Shown one piece after another: positions 46,026-54,987 of a stretch of 64,000 nucleotides of DNA. Position 1 is the stretch's first letter. Each line of letters begins with the position of its first letter. The position numbers and the translations under genes were made by a program. The DNA is from Clostridium sp. Cult1 (GTDB lineage Bacteria; Bacillota; Clostridia; Tissierellales; Tepidimicrobiaceae). The notes below the pieces were generated by a model. The model was not told where the DNA came from, made no database searches, and was given only the letters and a program-made list of their open reading frames with translations. The stretch is taken from the NCBI RefSeq assembly GCF_021655095.1, contig NZ_PPXW01000001.1:999655-1063654 (forward strand), given 5' to 3'.

Positions 46026-47258
46026 TTATGCATATAAAGGAAAGTCTTTGCAAAGTTCTAGAACTTTATCTTTGACTTCTTCCCTAGTATTAGTCTCATC
46101 AAGAGCTAGATCAATAATTTCAGCAATTCTTTTCATTTCTTCTTCCTTCATACCTCTTGTAGTTACTGCAGGAGTACCAATTCTAACTCCACTAGTTACA
46201 AAAGGACTTTCTGGATCAAAAGGAATAGTATTTTTATTTGTTGTTACATTAACAGCCTCTAATAATTCTTCTGCCTTTTTACCTGTTAAACCTTTGTTTC
46301 TCACATCAATTAAAATTAGATGATTATCTGTGCCACCTGATACCAATCTAAAGCCTCTATCCATTAAGCTTTCTGCCAACACCTTCGCATTCTTAATAAT
46401 TTGATTTTGATAATCTTTAAAATCAGCTTGTAATGCTTCACCAAAGCTTACAGCTTTTGCAGCAATTATATGCATTAAAGGACCGCCTTGAATTCCTGGG
46501 AAAATAGCTTTATCTATCGCTTTAGCATATTTCTCTTTGCATAGGATTGCTCCCCCTCTAGGTCCTCTTAAAGTCTTATGGGTAGTAGTAGTTACAAAAT
46601 CAGCATATGGTACTGGATTTGGATGAAGACCTGCAGCTACTAAACCAGCAATATGAGCCATATCCACCATTAAATAAGCTCCAACTTCATCAGCTATCTC
46701 TCTAAATTTAGAAAAATCTATTACTCTTGGATAAGCACTAGCACCTGCCACAATCATTTTAGGTTTTTCTTTTAGTGCAATTTCTCTAACTTGATCATAG
46801 TCTATAACTTCTTTTTCCTTATCTACTCCGTAGGCAACAAAATTAAAATAGGTACCAGAAATATTTACTGGGCTACCATGAGTTAAATGGCCACCTTGTG
46901 ATAAATTCATCCCCAATACTTTATCTCCAGGTTTTAATACTGAAAAGTACACTCCTAAATTGGCATTAGAACCAGAATGGGGTTGAACGTTTGCATGGTC
47001 TGCTCCAAATAGCTTTTTCAACCTTTCAATAGCTAAGTTTTCTACCATATCAACATACTCACAACCACCATAGTATCTTCTACCTGGATATCCTTCAGCG
47101 TATTTATTAGTCATTTGACTTCCCATTGCTTCCATTACTTGTGGAGTAACAAAGTTTTCAGATGCGATCAACTCTATATGTTCCTGTTGCCTTCTTGTTT
47201 CCAATTCTATTGTTTCCATTACTTCTGGATCGAATTTCTTTAAATTAGTAAAATCCAT
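46026..47258 (-). CDS. glyA: Serine hydroxymethyltransferase
   Basis: Interconverts serine and glycine with transfer of a one-carbon unit to tetrahydrofolate, using PLP. The 410-residue protein has the PLP-lysine motif [13 protein letters not shown] (about residues 222-234) and the substrate-binding YPGRRYYGG near 55-63. The plus-strand genes that follow encode a threonine/serine exporter-type pair, so amino acid chemistry is shared across the divergent gap. Confidence 0.98.
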   Translation of the reverse strand: MDFTNLKKFDPEVMETIELETRRQQEHIELIASENFVTPQVMEAMGSQMTNKYAEGYPGRRYYGGCEYVDMVENLAIERLKKLFGADHANVQPHSGSNANLGVYFSVLKPGDKVLGMNLSQGGHLTHGSPVNISGTYFNFVAYGVDKEKEVIDYDQVREIALKEKPKMIVAGASAYPRVIDFSKFREIADEVGAYLMVDMAHIAGLVAAGLHPNPVPYADFVTTTTHKTLRGPRGGAILCKEKYAKAIDKAIFPGIQGGPLMHIIAAKAVSFGEALQADFKDYQNQIIKNAKVLAESLMDRGFRLVSGGTDNHLILIDVRNKGLTGKKAEELLEAVNVTTNKNTIPFDPESPFVTSGVRIGTPAVTTRGMKEEEMKRIAEIIDLALDETNTREEVKDKVLELCKDFPLYA

Positions 47259-47417
47259 ATTATAATATTCTCCTTTCTTTTGAAAAAAATTTTATTTATT
47301 ACTAATTCATAGTATAATAATATAGTGGGTAAACTAATTTTATTTGTTCCTTCCTAATTAATTATATAGTTAATTATTAGTATTTACAATACTATTAATA
47401 CATATGGAGTGAAAAAT

Positions 47418-48206
47418 ATGGATTTTAGTCGAAATAACGATAGATCTGATGCAAAAAAACTACTATTATTAGCTATTTTAGCAGGTAAAACCATGTTGAA
47501 AAATGGAGCGGAAACCTATAGGGCTGAAGACACTATCGAAAGAATATGTAAGTCTAGATTTGGAATTAAATATGCAGATGCCTTTGCAACTCCTACAGGC
47601 ATCTTTGCCTCCCTTGAATTTGAAGGTGAGATTATAACCTATCTTATTAGGGTTAAATCCACCAAAATCGATTTAAATAAAATAAATTTATTAAACGAAT
47701 TTTCAAGGGAATTTGTAAATTCTAATATATCTGTAGATGTAGGGTTAGCTAAGCTTCGAAGCATCAGTAAAATTAACAACTATAATATGCTTATAAAATC
47801 TTTATTTGGTAGTCTAGCTTCTGCCTTTTTCTCCCTTTTATTTGGTGGTACTATTTTAGATTTTATATCTAGCTATTTGGTGAGCTTAGTAGTTCTTATA
47901 GCCATAAATAAAATTAGCAAATACAAAATGACTTTTTTCATAAATAATTTTATTGGAGCAGCCTTAGCTTCAATTTTATCTATAATTTCCATTAAAATTG
48001 GTTTAGGTAAAAGTATGGATACTATTATCATAGCTTCAATTATGCCCTTAGTTCCCGGTGTAGCAATAACAAATGCTATGAGGGATACCATATCTGGTGA
48101 TTTCGTCTCTGGTTTATCGAGAGGTATGGAGGCTATATTTTCTGCTTTAGCCATTGCTTTTGGAGTAGGTATTATATTGAATATATATTTTAAGGGGATG
48201 ATATAA
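47418..48206 (+). CDS. Threonine/serine exporter family protein, large subunit
   Basis: A 262-residue ThrE-type protein (DUF1212): an N-terminal soluble part with KNGAETYRAEDTIERI and five hydrophobic segments from about residue 120 onward. In Corynebacterium ThrE, both halves are fused; here they are separate genes. I take ATG at 47418, eight bases after GGAG, over a GTG within that site. Its stop overlaps the start of the next gene by one base (TAATG). Transport direction and substrate are inferred from the family only. Confidence 0.88.
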   Translation: MDFSRNNDRSDAKKLLLLAILAGKTMLKNGAETYRAEDTIERICKSRFGIKYADAFATPTGIFASLEFEGEIITYLIRVKSTKIDLNKINLLNEFSREFVNSNISVDVGLAKLRSISKINNYNMLIKSLFGSLASAFFSLLFGGTILDFISSYLVSLVVLIAINKISKYKMTFFINNFIGAALASILSIISIKIGLGKSMDTIIIASIMPLVPGVAITNAMRDTISGDFVSGLSRGMEAIFSALAIAFGVGIILNIYFKGMI

Positions 48207-48643
48207 TGGTTATAATGAAAAACTTCGTTTTTGCTTTTTTGTCTTCAACAGGCTTTGCTATTTTATTTAGCATCCCTAAAGATTCCATACTAAGGTCTGG
48301 ATTTGTAGGAGCTACGGGATGGATTGTTTTCTATATAAGTTCAAATATATTTAATAGCAATATAACGGGAACATTTTTTGCTGCAGTTACTGCAGGTGTA
48401 TTAGGAGAATTGTTCGCAAGACATTATAAAAAACCAGCAACCGTATTTATAGTACCTGGAATAGTTCCATTAGTACCCGGTGCTGGCATGTATTATACTA
48501 TGTTAGCCTTAGTAGAAAAAGACTTTCATGGGGCTGCAAACAAAGGTACCGAGACCTTTTTCATAGCAGCTGCTATCTCTATAGGTCTTATAATATCTAC
48601 ATCTTTATCTAAATCTATTAGGCGAGTAAAAAACAAGGATTAA
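48206..48643 (+). CDS. Threonine/serine exporter family protein, small subunit
   Basis: A 145-residue membrane protein (DUF3815, ThrE second half) with four hydrophobic segments and the family stretch IVPGIVPLVPGAGMYYTM (about residues 93-110), which repeats a pattern in its partner. Translation is coupled to the upstream gene through a TAATG overlap. Its stop overlaps the stop of the convergent CsoR-like gene by three bases. Confidence 0.88.
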   Translation: MVIMKNFVFAFLSSTGFAILFSIPKDSILRSGFVGATGWIVFYISSNIFNSNITGTFFAAVTAGVLGELFARHYKKPATVFIVPGIVPLVPGAGMYYTMLALVEKDFHGAANKGTETFFIAAAISIGLIISTSLSKSIRRVKNKD

Positions 48644-48918
48644 TTCTGTTTTGTATATTTGATCATAGTGTCTACTAAATCGTCTAATACTTCATCCTCA
48701 GCTACTCCATCTAGATAGTTTTTCAAGCAATCCTTCATATGGTTTTCCAATATCAATCCACCTACTGAATTCATAGCAGCTCGAACTGCTGCTATTTGAA
48801 TTAATATATCACCACAATACTTGCCTTCTTCTACCATTTTTTGAATTCCCTTAACTTGTCCTTCTATTCTTCTAAGACGTCGTATTATGGCCTCGTTATC
48901 CTTTGTCTCAAGAGTCAA
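48640..48918 (-). CDS. Metal-sensitive repressor, CsoR/RcnR (DUF156) family
   Basis: A 92-residue all-helical DNA-binding repressor. The copper-binding Cys-His-Cys arrangement of CsoR is present (Cys in YCGD, then HMKDC), and the N-terminal RRLRRIEGQVKGI matches the family. Persulfide-sensing CstR relatives keep the two cysteines but lack the His, so the His favours copper. No copper ATPase or chaperone gene is nearby, so its target is unclear. It follows the RseC-like gene. Confidence 0.85.
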   Translation of the reverse strand: MTLETKDNEAIIRRLRRIEGQVKGIQKMVEEGKYCGDILIQIAAVRAAMNSVGGLILENHMKDCLKNYLDGVAEDEVLDDLVDTMIKYTKQN

Positions 48919-48946
48919 CCCGATTTCCTCCTTTTACTAAATAAAT

Positions 48947-49372
48947 TTATTCCAAAACCCTTACCATTTCCATGGCATTTTCATTTTTCTTTTTTATAGA
49001 TCTATCTATTAATTTTACTATAATAAATGAAACCGCTAAGAACACTATTCCCATAAGGAAACCTAAGGTTTCATAATTAGCAATATCCATAGACTGAAAT
49101 AAATTTACTCCTAACACTATTCCTACAATCAGCATAGCAAAAGGAATCATATAAGCGATTAATGCATACTTTATTATATTCTTTGATTTAGCCTTAATTT
49201 CAACAAAATCTCCAGTCTTAGCTCCAATTCTATTCTCTAATTCTATTACTATATTAGGTGCACTACAACCTCCACCACAACTACTGCAACCTCCACCACA
49301 TCCAGCAATTCGCCTTACCTCTACTTCAGCTGTATTGTTACTGGTTTTGCGTACATATCCTAATTGCTCCAC
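48947..49372 (-). CDS. SoxR-reducing system protein RseC family
   Basis: A 141-residue membrane protein: a cysteine-rich N-terminus (CGGGCSSCGGGC, about residues 25-36), two membrane helices (about 68-92 and 100-120) and a basic end. RseC proteins take part in redox systems that reduce SoxR or in Rnf-linked electron flow; here neither soxR nor rnf is in view. It starts at a GTG, nine bases after GGAGG, and overlaps the tcdA end by 13 bases, so the two are linked in translation. Confidence 0.82.
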   Translation of the reverse strand: MEQLGYVRKTSNNTAEVEVRRIAGCGGGCSSCGGGCSAPNIVIELENRIGAKTGDFVEIKAKSKNIIKYALIAYMIPFAMLIVGIVLGVNLFQSMDIANYETLGFLMGIVFLAVSFIIVKLIDRSIKKKNENAMEMVRVLE

Positions 49373-50085
49373 AGAGAAACACCTCCAAATACTAAATCTT
49401 TTACTACTTCAGAAGCAAGAATCAATCCAGCCACTGAAGGAACGAAGGAAACACTACCAGGTACCGCTTTCCTAGTACCTTCTTTTTCTAAATTAACCTT
49501 TATTGGTTTTTCTGTTGACCATACTACCTTCAAATTCTTAATATTTCTTTTTCTCAATTCATTTCTCATTACCTTAGCTAATGGACAGGTATTAGTCTTA
49601 TAAATATCTCCAACTTGGAGCATAGTTGGATTCAATTTATTTCCTGCCCCCATACAGGATATAATTGGAATATTTAATCTTTTACAATTTTCTATTAAAT
49701 TAATTTTAGCTGAAACCATATCTATAGCATCTATTACATAATCGTAATCTTGCGACAATAGTCTATCTTTATTTTCATCTTTATAAACATCCCTAATTGC
49801 TATTATATCTAAACTTGGGTTTATTTCCAATAACCTATCCTTCATTACCTCAACTTTTGGTAAATCTACAGTTTTGGAGGTAGCATGAATCTGTCTATTT
49901 ATATTAGTTATATCTATTATATCATAATCTACAATAATAATCCTCCCTAATCCTGCTCGAACTAATGCCTCAGATGCAAAGGAACCTACACCACCTATTC
50001 CAAATACAGCTACTCTTGCATTTTTAAGGATTTTCATGCCTTCTTCTCCTAATAGTAGTTCAGTTCTTGAAAATCGACTATCCAT
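49360..50085 (-). CDS. tcdA: tRNA threonylcarbamoyladenosine dehydratase
   Basis: E1-like ATP-dependent enzyme that cyclises t6A37 of tRNA to ct6A. The 241-residue protein shows the nucleotide loop GIGGVGSFASEALVRAG (about residues 29-45) and the family motifs DITNINRQIHA and CMGAGNKLNPT. It lies downstream of aspS. Confidence 0.93.
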   Translation of the reverse strand: MDSRFSRTELLLGEEGMKILKNARVAVFGIGGVGSFASEALVRAGLGRIIIVDYDIIDITNINRQIHATSKTVDLPKVEVMKDRLLEINPSLDIIAIRDVYKDENKDRLLSQDYDYVIDAIDMVSAKINLIENCKRLNIPIISCMGAGNKLNPTMLQVGDIYKTNTCPLAKVMRNELRKRNIKNLKVVWSTEKPIKVNLEKEGTRKAVPGSVSFVPSVAGLILASEVVKDLVFGGVSLWSN

Positions 50086-50130
50086 TCTATTCTCCTTTCA
50101 AATATAAATAGACTATTATTTAATATTATT

Positions 50131-51903
50131 TTAATCTAATTTAATGTGTACTTCCTGTAATTGTTCCTCAGAAACTTCAGAAGGAGCTCCTGTTAATAAA
50201 CAAGTTGCAGATTGAGTTTTTGGAAATGCTATAACATCCCTTATGTTTGAAGTATTGGTCAATAGCATAATCAACCTATCAAAGCCATAAGCAATGCCTC
50301 CATGGGGAGGAGTACCATATTTAAAGGCCTCTAGTAAGAAACCAAATTTATTCCATGCTTCTTCTTCTGTAAAACCTAAAGCAGCAAACATCCTTTTTTG
50401 CAAATCTGGATCGCTAATTCTGATGCTACCTCCTCCCATTTCATCTCCGTTAATAACTATATCATAAGCCTTTGCTCTAACTTTCTCTGGTTCAGTTTCT
50501 AACAAATCTATGTCTTCCTCCATTGGATGAGTAAAAGGATGGTGCTTAGCTACATATCTTTCTTCTTCATCATCGTATTCGAATAATGGAAATTCGGTTA
50601 TCCATACTAATTTCATCTCAGAATTATCTATTAGATTAAGCCTTTTAGCTACTTCATTCCTTAAATTGCCTAGGCTATCAAATACTACTTTTGATTTATC
50701 AGCTATGAACAATAGTAAATCTCCTATTTCTCCATTCATTTTATTTAATATATTATTTAGTTCCTCTTCCGATAGAAACTTGGCAATAGGAGAAGTGATA
50801 CCTTCTTCTGTTACCTTTATCCAAGCTAGACCTTTAGCTCCAAAGGTTTTAACATAATCTTCTAAAGTATTTATATCCTTTCGTGAAAATTCATCACCAT
50901 AACCCTTTACATTTATACCTCTTACATAACCTCCATTTGCTACTGTACCACTAAATACTTTAAACTGTGAATCCTTAACTATATGAGTAATATCCACCAA
51001 TTCAAACCCAAACCTTAGATCCGGTTTATCGACCCCAAACCTTCCCATTGCTTCTTTATAAGTCATCCTTTTAATTGGAAGTTCTATTTCTACTCCTATT
51101 AACTCTTTAAATATTCTATATAACATTTTTTCATTCATCTCTATTACATCATCTACATCTACAAAGGACATTTCTATATCGATTTGGGTAAATTCAGGCT
51201 GCCTATTGGCTCTTAAATCTTCGTCTCTAAAGCATTTTACTATCTGATAATACCTATCCATACCTGAAACCATTAAAAGCTGTTTCATAAGCTGAGGAGA
51301 CTGAGGAAGAGCATAAAAATGCCCTGGATTTACTCTACTGGGCACTAAGTAATCCCTTGCTCCTTCAGGGGTAGGTTTGGTAAGCATAGGTGTCTCTATC
51401 TCTACAAAATTATTCTCATCCAGAAAATCCCTAACTACCTTTGCAGCTTTATGCCTCATCTTTAATTTATTTTGCATAGAAGGCTTTCTCAAATCTAAAT
51501 ACCTATATTTTAATCTCATATTTTCTGCTACATTGTCATCATCTTTTACATAAATAGGGGGTGTTTCAGATTCGTCTAGTACCTTTAACTCTTTTGCTAA
51601 AACCTCTACTTCACCTGTAGGGATATCCTTGTTTACAGATTCTCTCTTCCTTACAATTCCTTTAACAGCTAATACATATTCAGACCTTACCTTTTCTGCT
51701 TTTTTAAATATTTCCTCTGACACTGTACTGTCAAATACTATTTGACATATTCCTGTTATATCCCTTAAGTCTACAAATATTAAAGAGCCTAAATTTCTCT
51801 CCCTTTGTACCCATCCCATTAAAACTACTTTTTCATCTATATGAGATGTTCTTAAATCTCCACACATATGTGTCCTTCTTAAATTTCCCATCTTTTCTCT
51901 CAT
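50131..51903 (-). CDS. aspS: Aspartate-tRNA ligase
   Basis: Class II synthetase of the bacterial type. The 590-residue protein has an N-terminal OB fold for the anticodon (GWVQRERNLGSLIFVDLRD), the class II catalytic motifs with RYLDLRKP and FRDEDLRANRQPEFTQ, the bacterial GAD insertion and the C-terminal motif 3 with GIAYGFDRL. ATG at 51903 follows GGAGGTAGTATTT. The gene is controlled by the T-box leader upstream. Confidence 0.97.
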   Translation of the reverse strand: MREKMGNLRRTHMCGDLRTSHIDEKVVLMGWVQRERNLGSLIFVDLRDITGICQIVFDSTVSEEIFKKAEKVRSEYVLAVKGIVRKRESVNKDIPTGEVEVLAKELKVLDESETPPIYVKDDDNVAENMRLKYRYLDLRKPSMQNKLKMRHKAAKVVRDFLDENNFVEIETPMLTKPTPEGARDYLVPSRVNPGHFYALPQSPQLMKQLLMVSGMDRYYQIVKCFRDEDLRANRQPEFTQIDIEMSFVDVDDVIEMNEKMLYRIFKELIGVEIELPIKRMTYKEAMGRFGVDKPDLRFGFELVDITHIVKDSQFKVFSGTVANGGYVRGINVKGYGDEFSRKDINTLEDYVKTFGAKGLAWIKVTEEGITSPIAKFLSEEELNNILNKMNGEIGDLLLFIADKSKVVFDSLGNLRNEVAKRLNLIDNSEMKLVWITEFPLFEYDDEEERYVAKHHPFTHPMEEDIDLLETEPEKVRAKAYDIVINGDEMGGGSIRISDPDLQKRMFAALGFTEEEAWNKFGFLLEAFKYGTPPHGGIAYGFDRLIMLLTNTSNIRDVIAFPKTQSATCLLTGAPSEVSEEQLQEVHIKLD

Positions 51904-51920
51904 AAATACTACCTCCTTAA

Positions 51921-51961
51921 AATAATAAAACCTCTCATCTCTGATGCTCAGGGACGAGAGG
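51921..51961 (-). terminator. Terminator of the aspS T-box leader
   Basis: A stem (CCTCTC at 51931-51936 with GAGAGG at 51956-51961, longer with mismatches) followed by TTTTATTATTTT on the minus strand, just before the aspS ribosome binding site. Confidence 0.85.
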
Positions 51962-51970
51962 CTATTTTCT

Positions 51971-52150
51971 CGCGGTGCCACCCTAATTAGGCTTTTACCT
52001 CACTCAATAATATAACGCAATAAATGCGAACAAACTCAGTTTGTTAACTCCAAGGTGTCTTCATTAAATATTAGCATCAGTTTCCACCAATCCTGACTCT
52101 CTATAGCTAAGGGATTTAACTACTCTTCCTTTTCATAGTTTCCATATGTT
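51971..52150 (-). promoter_or_regulatory. T-box riboswitch leader with Asp specifier
   Basis: The conserved T-box sequence AGGGTGGCACCGCG lies at 51971-51984 on the minus strand, followed by the terminator. Stem I contains the AGAGAG bulge and the loop, and GAA-GAC-ACC places GAC (52057-52059) in the specifier position; GAC codes for aspartate, matching aspS. Uncharged tRNA-Asp should bind and allow read-through. Confidence 0.92.
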
Positions 52151-52157
52151 TTTAATC

Positions 52158-52186
52158 ATTATAAGATATATTTTTATTAGTGTCAA
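52158..52186 (-). promoter_or_regulatory. Consensus promoter of aspS
   Basis: TTGACA (52181-52186) and TATAAT (52158-52163) with a 17-base spacer on the minus strand, perfect consensus. The hemZ stop codon lies within the -35 box. Confidence 0.85.
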
Positions 52187-53655
52187 GATAGTATCTTAAC
52201 CTTTCTATCTACCATTTCCTCAACTCTTTCCAAATATTCCGTCAAGGATTTTACATTAGGTATTCTTTCTATCCTATCTTCTTTTGGAAAAAATATCTTA
52301 GATACTGCTCCCATACCTAGCCCAAGAACTGTTTCCTTTTCTTCCATCATCTTAATATTATATATGCATTCTTTTCCTTTTTTTGCATAACCTATGTTTT
52401 CAAAATTACCCATAATCTGTTTCTGTCTATATAGGTAATAAGGATTAAGCTTCATCTTTTCTGCAAATGTTTTGGTTTCATCCAACATGTTCTCTATTAT
52501 ACCTTGATTTTCAATTTGGTAAATATCCATAGTCTCAATAAATTTAGAACCTCTTTTTACCGCTAATGTATGCACAGTCAAATTTTCAGGATCTAAATTC
52601 TCTAGTTTTTTTAATGTCCTTTTTATTTCCTCTACTCCTTCAGAAGGAAGTCCAACTATTAAATCCATATTTATAACATCAAAACCAATTTTCTTAGCTT
52701 CATAGTAGGTATTTATTATATCTTGGCTACTATGTTGTCTTCCTATTAATTTCAATGTGTTATCATTCATAGTCTGAGGATTTATACTAATCCTATCTAC
52801 TTTATTCCTTTTTAGCATCTTCAACATTTCAGTATCTATAGTGTCTGGTCTACCTGCTTCCACTGTTATTTCTTTTATATCATCTCTATGGAAATTATCA
52901 TATATAGCTTGTATTATTTTCTCCAATTGATATGGGGGAACAGCACTGGGGGTTCCACCACCAATATATACGGTGGAAATACTTTTTTTTGCCATTAATT
53001 CCCCTATTTTATTTATCTCATAAATAAGCCTATCTATATAATCCTTTATTAAATATCCATATCTATTTATATTCAAAGAAGGAAAAGAACAGTATAAACA
53101 TCTAGTAGGACAGAAAGGAATACTTAAATATAGGCTAAATCTATTTTCATCTAAAGGATATAGATATTTTCTCTGCTCCTTCCCAATATCCAATATTAAA
53201 TGAGCTTTTTGTGAAAATAATTTATATTCTCCAGTTAAAATATCTATAATATTTTTATCATCTTTTCCCTCATCTAAAAGGTTGTGGACTATTTTGACTG
53301 GTCGAATTCCAGTTAATACTCCCCAAGGTGCCCTAATATGAGCTATACTGTTCAATGCCTGATATACACTTTGTTTTACCCCAATTCGTATTCTTTTTTT
53401 ATTATTAGCTTTATCCACTCCAATTTTTTCTATATTCTTTACAGAGCCCTCATAAATTAAATTATCATCATTATAAATCCTTGTACTAGATTCTATTCTA
53501 TCATTAATACCATCTAGCTCATTTATTATTAAAATGCCTTCCTTAAAATCACTTATATCATCAATAAAAATTATTTCTTCACCAAAATAGAAAACCTTTA
53601 TTAGCTCATATACTTCATATTTAAAATCATGACCCACTAAGTTTACATAAATCAT
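52183..53655 (-). CDS. hemZ: Coproporphyrinogen III oxidase-like radical SAM protein HemZ
   Basis: A 490-residue radical SAM protein of the HemZ type, oxygen-independent coproporphyrinogen dehydrogenase family. The cluster motif CPTRCLYC is near residues 183-190 and GGGTPSAV near 233-240. Heme synthesis genes are not nearby, and HemN-like proteins include heme chaperones, so the exact substrate is uncertain. It follows the 56-residue protein by 11 bases. Confidence 0.88.
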   Translation of the reverse strand: MIYVNLVGHDFKYEVYELIKVFYFGEEIIFIDDISDFKEGILIINELDGINDRIESSTRIYNDDNLIYEGSVKNIEKIGVDKANNKKRIRIGVKQSVYQALNSIAHIRAPWGVLTGIRPVKIVHNLLDEGKDDKNIIDILTGEYKLFSQKAHLILDIGKEQRKYLYPLDENRFSLYLSIPFCPTRCLYCSFPSLNINRYGYLIKDYIDRLIYEINKIGELMAKKSISTVYIGGGTPSAVPPYQLEKIIQAIYDNFHRDDIKEITVEAGRPDTIDTEMLKMLKRNKVDRISINPQTMNDNTLKLIGRQHSSQDIINTYYEAKKIGFDVINMDLIVGLPSEGVEEIKRTLKKLENLDPENLTVHTLAVKRGSKFIETMDIYQIENQGIIENMLDETKTFAEKMKLNPYYLYRQKQIMGNFENIGYAKKGKECIYNIKMMEEKETVLGLGMGAVSKIFFPKEDRIERIPNVKSLTEYLERVEEMVDRKVKILS

Positions 53656-53666
53656 ATTTACTCCCC

Positions 53667-53837
53667 TTAATAATCTTCATAATAATCTTCAATCATCTTT
53701 TTAATATATTTTTTAGAAATACCGAATTCCTTTGATATTTCTTCTTTATCCAGTCCCATTTCAATTAAATCATATATATCATGTAAATCCACACCCTTTT
53801 TCCCTTTACTCCGGACAAGCTTTAATTTTTTAGTCAT
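53667..53837 (-). CDS. Small helix-turn-helix protein, 56 residues
   Basis: A frame from ATG at 53837 after AGGAGGTGGCTTAA. The C-terminal half (DKEEISKEFGISKKYIKKM, about residues 30-48) has the pattern of a helix-turn-helix; the N-terminal half is basic. It therefore probably binds DNA or RNA. I do not recognise a named family. The ribosome binding site is buried in a long hairpin. It lies between the hydrolase gene and hemZ, likely in one transcript. Confidence 0.72.
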   Translation of the reverse strand: MTKKLKLVRSKGKKGVDLHDIYDLIEMGLDKEEISKEFGISKKYIKKMIEDYYEDY

Positions 53838-53839
53838 TT

Positions 53840-53880
53840 AAGCCACCTCCTAGGGTATATCTTTCCCTAAAAGATGGCTT
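53840..53880 (-). promoter_or_regulatory. Hairpin that buries a ribosome binding site
   Basis: On the minus strand, arms 53840-53855 and 53865-53880 form a 16-bp continuous stem (five G-U or similar wobbles at most) with a 9-nt loop. The GGAGG Shine-Dalgarno of the 56-residue protein (53846-53850) is entirely paired. No run of U follows, so it is not a normal terminator. Control of translation is the simplest reading. Confidence 0.6.
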
Positions 53881-53889
53881 CTAATTCTA

Positions 53890-54510
53890 TCACTTTATAA
53901 ATGGATTAGATTCTTTTTCATTTCTTATAGTAGATGAAGGGCCATGTCCAGGATATACTATAGTATCGTCTGGATAAATTATTATTCTATTTTTGATCGA
54001 ATCCATAATAGCTTCAAAGGAACTTTTAGGGAAATCCGTTCTACCAATTGAACCTGCAAATAAAGTATCTCCAGTAAATATACTGTCACCAATTTTAATA
54101 CTTATGCCTCCAGGAGTATGGCCTGGTGTATGGATCACTTCTGCAGTTAAACCTCCAAAGCTTATTTTGTCACCATCATTAAGTAAAATATCAGCTGTAA
54201 TCTCTACAGTACCCATTGCCATCATACTTGATAAATTACTTCTACCATCCTTTAACAGATATTCATCTTCCTTATGGATAGCCAATGGTGCTTTAGTATA
54301 ATCTTTAATTCCATTGACACCAGAAATATGATCCCCATGACCATGGGTAAGAATTATATACTTAATATCTAAACCTAAATTCTTTATTTGGGTTAAAATG
54401 TCATCTTCATCTCCACCTGGGTCAATTACTATGGCTTCTTTATTATCTTCTGAATAGACTAAATAACAATTTGCAGCATAAATCCCTGCTGGTATCCTTA
54501 CAACTTTCAA
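53890..54510 (-). CDS. Metallo-beta-lactamase-fold hydrolase (glyoxalase II-like)
   Basis: A 206-residue binuclear metal hydrolase. The motif THGHGDHISG (about residues 55-64) and further histidine/aspartate ligands in HTPGHTPGG, TGDTLFAGSIGR and YPGHG are all present. The family includes hydroxyacylglutathione hydrolases and related thioesterases; no glutathione genes are nearby, so the substrate is not known. It follows dtd by 11 bases. Confidence 0.88.
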   Translation of the reverse strand: MKVVRIPAGIYAANCYLVYSEDNKEAIVIDPGGDEDDILTQIKNLGLDIKYIILTHGHGDHISGVNGIKDYTKAPLAIHKEDEYLLKDGRSNLSSMMAMGTVEITADILLNDGDKISFGGLTAEVIHTPGHTPGGISIKIGDSIFTGDTLFAGSIGRTDFPKSSFEAIMDSIKNRIIIYPDDTIVYPGHGPSSTIRNEKESNPFIK

Positions 54511-54521
54511 TATTATCCCTC

Positions 54522-54971
54522 CTAAAAAGTTTTTTTGCTATCAATTAATATGGTCACAGGACCATTATTTAATAAATTTACCTCCATATTTGCCCCAAAG
54601 ATACCTTTCTCTGTCCTTATACCCTTATCCTTACATCTTTCAACAAACTGATTATAGATTTTTTCTGCTTTATCTGGATGGGCTGAAGTAGAAAAACTTG
54701 GTCTTTTCCCTTTTCTAACATCACCATATAATGTAAACTGGGACACCACTAACATTTCTCCACCAATATCTAACAAAGATAAATTCATTTTTCCATTATC
54801 ATCTCCAAATATTCTAAGGCCTAATATTTTATCAACCATATATTCTAAATCTTTATCATTGTCTTCTTCTCCTACACCAAGAAGAACTAATAAACCTTTA
54901 TCTATTTCTCCAACTATGTTTCCTTCAACTTTTACACTTGCTTCTGACACCCTTTGTACTACAGCTCTCAT
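54522..54971 (-). CDS. dtd: D-aminoacyl-tRNA deacylase
   Basis: Hydrolyses D-amino acids from mischarged tRNAs. The 149-residue protein has the catalytic SQFTLYGDV (about residues 77-85) and the NGPVTILID end, plus the start [13 protein letters not shown]. It follows relA, the common pairing. Confidence 0.96.
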   Translation of the reverse strand: MRAVVQRVSEASVKVEGNIVGEIDKGLLVLLGVGEEDNDKDLEYMVDKILGLRIFGDDNGKMNLSLLDIGGEMLVVSQFTLYGDVRKGKRPSFSTSAHPDKAEKIYNQFVERCKDKGIRTEKGIFGANMEVNLLNNGPVTILIDSKKTF

Positions 54972-54987
54972 CTATACCTTCCTTTCC

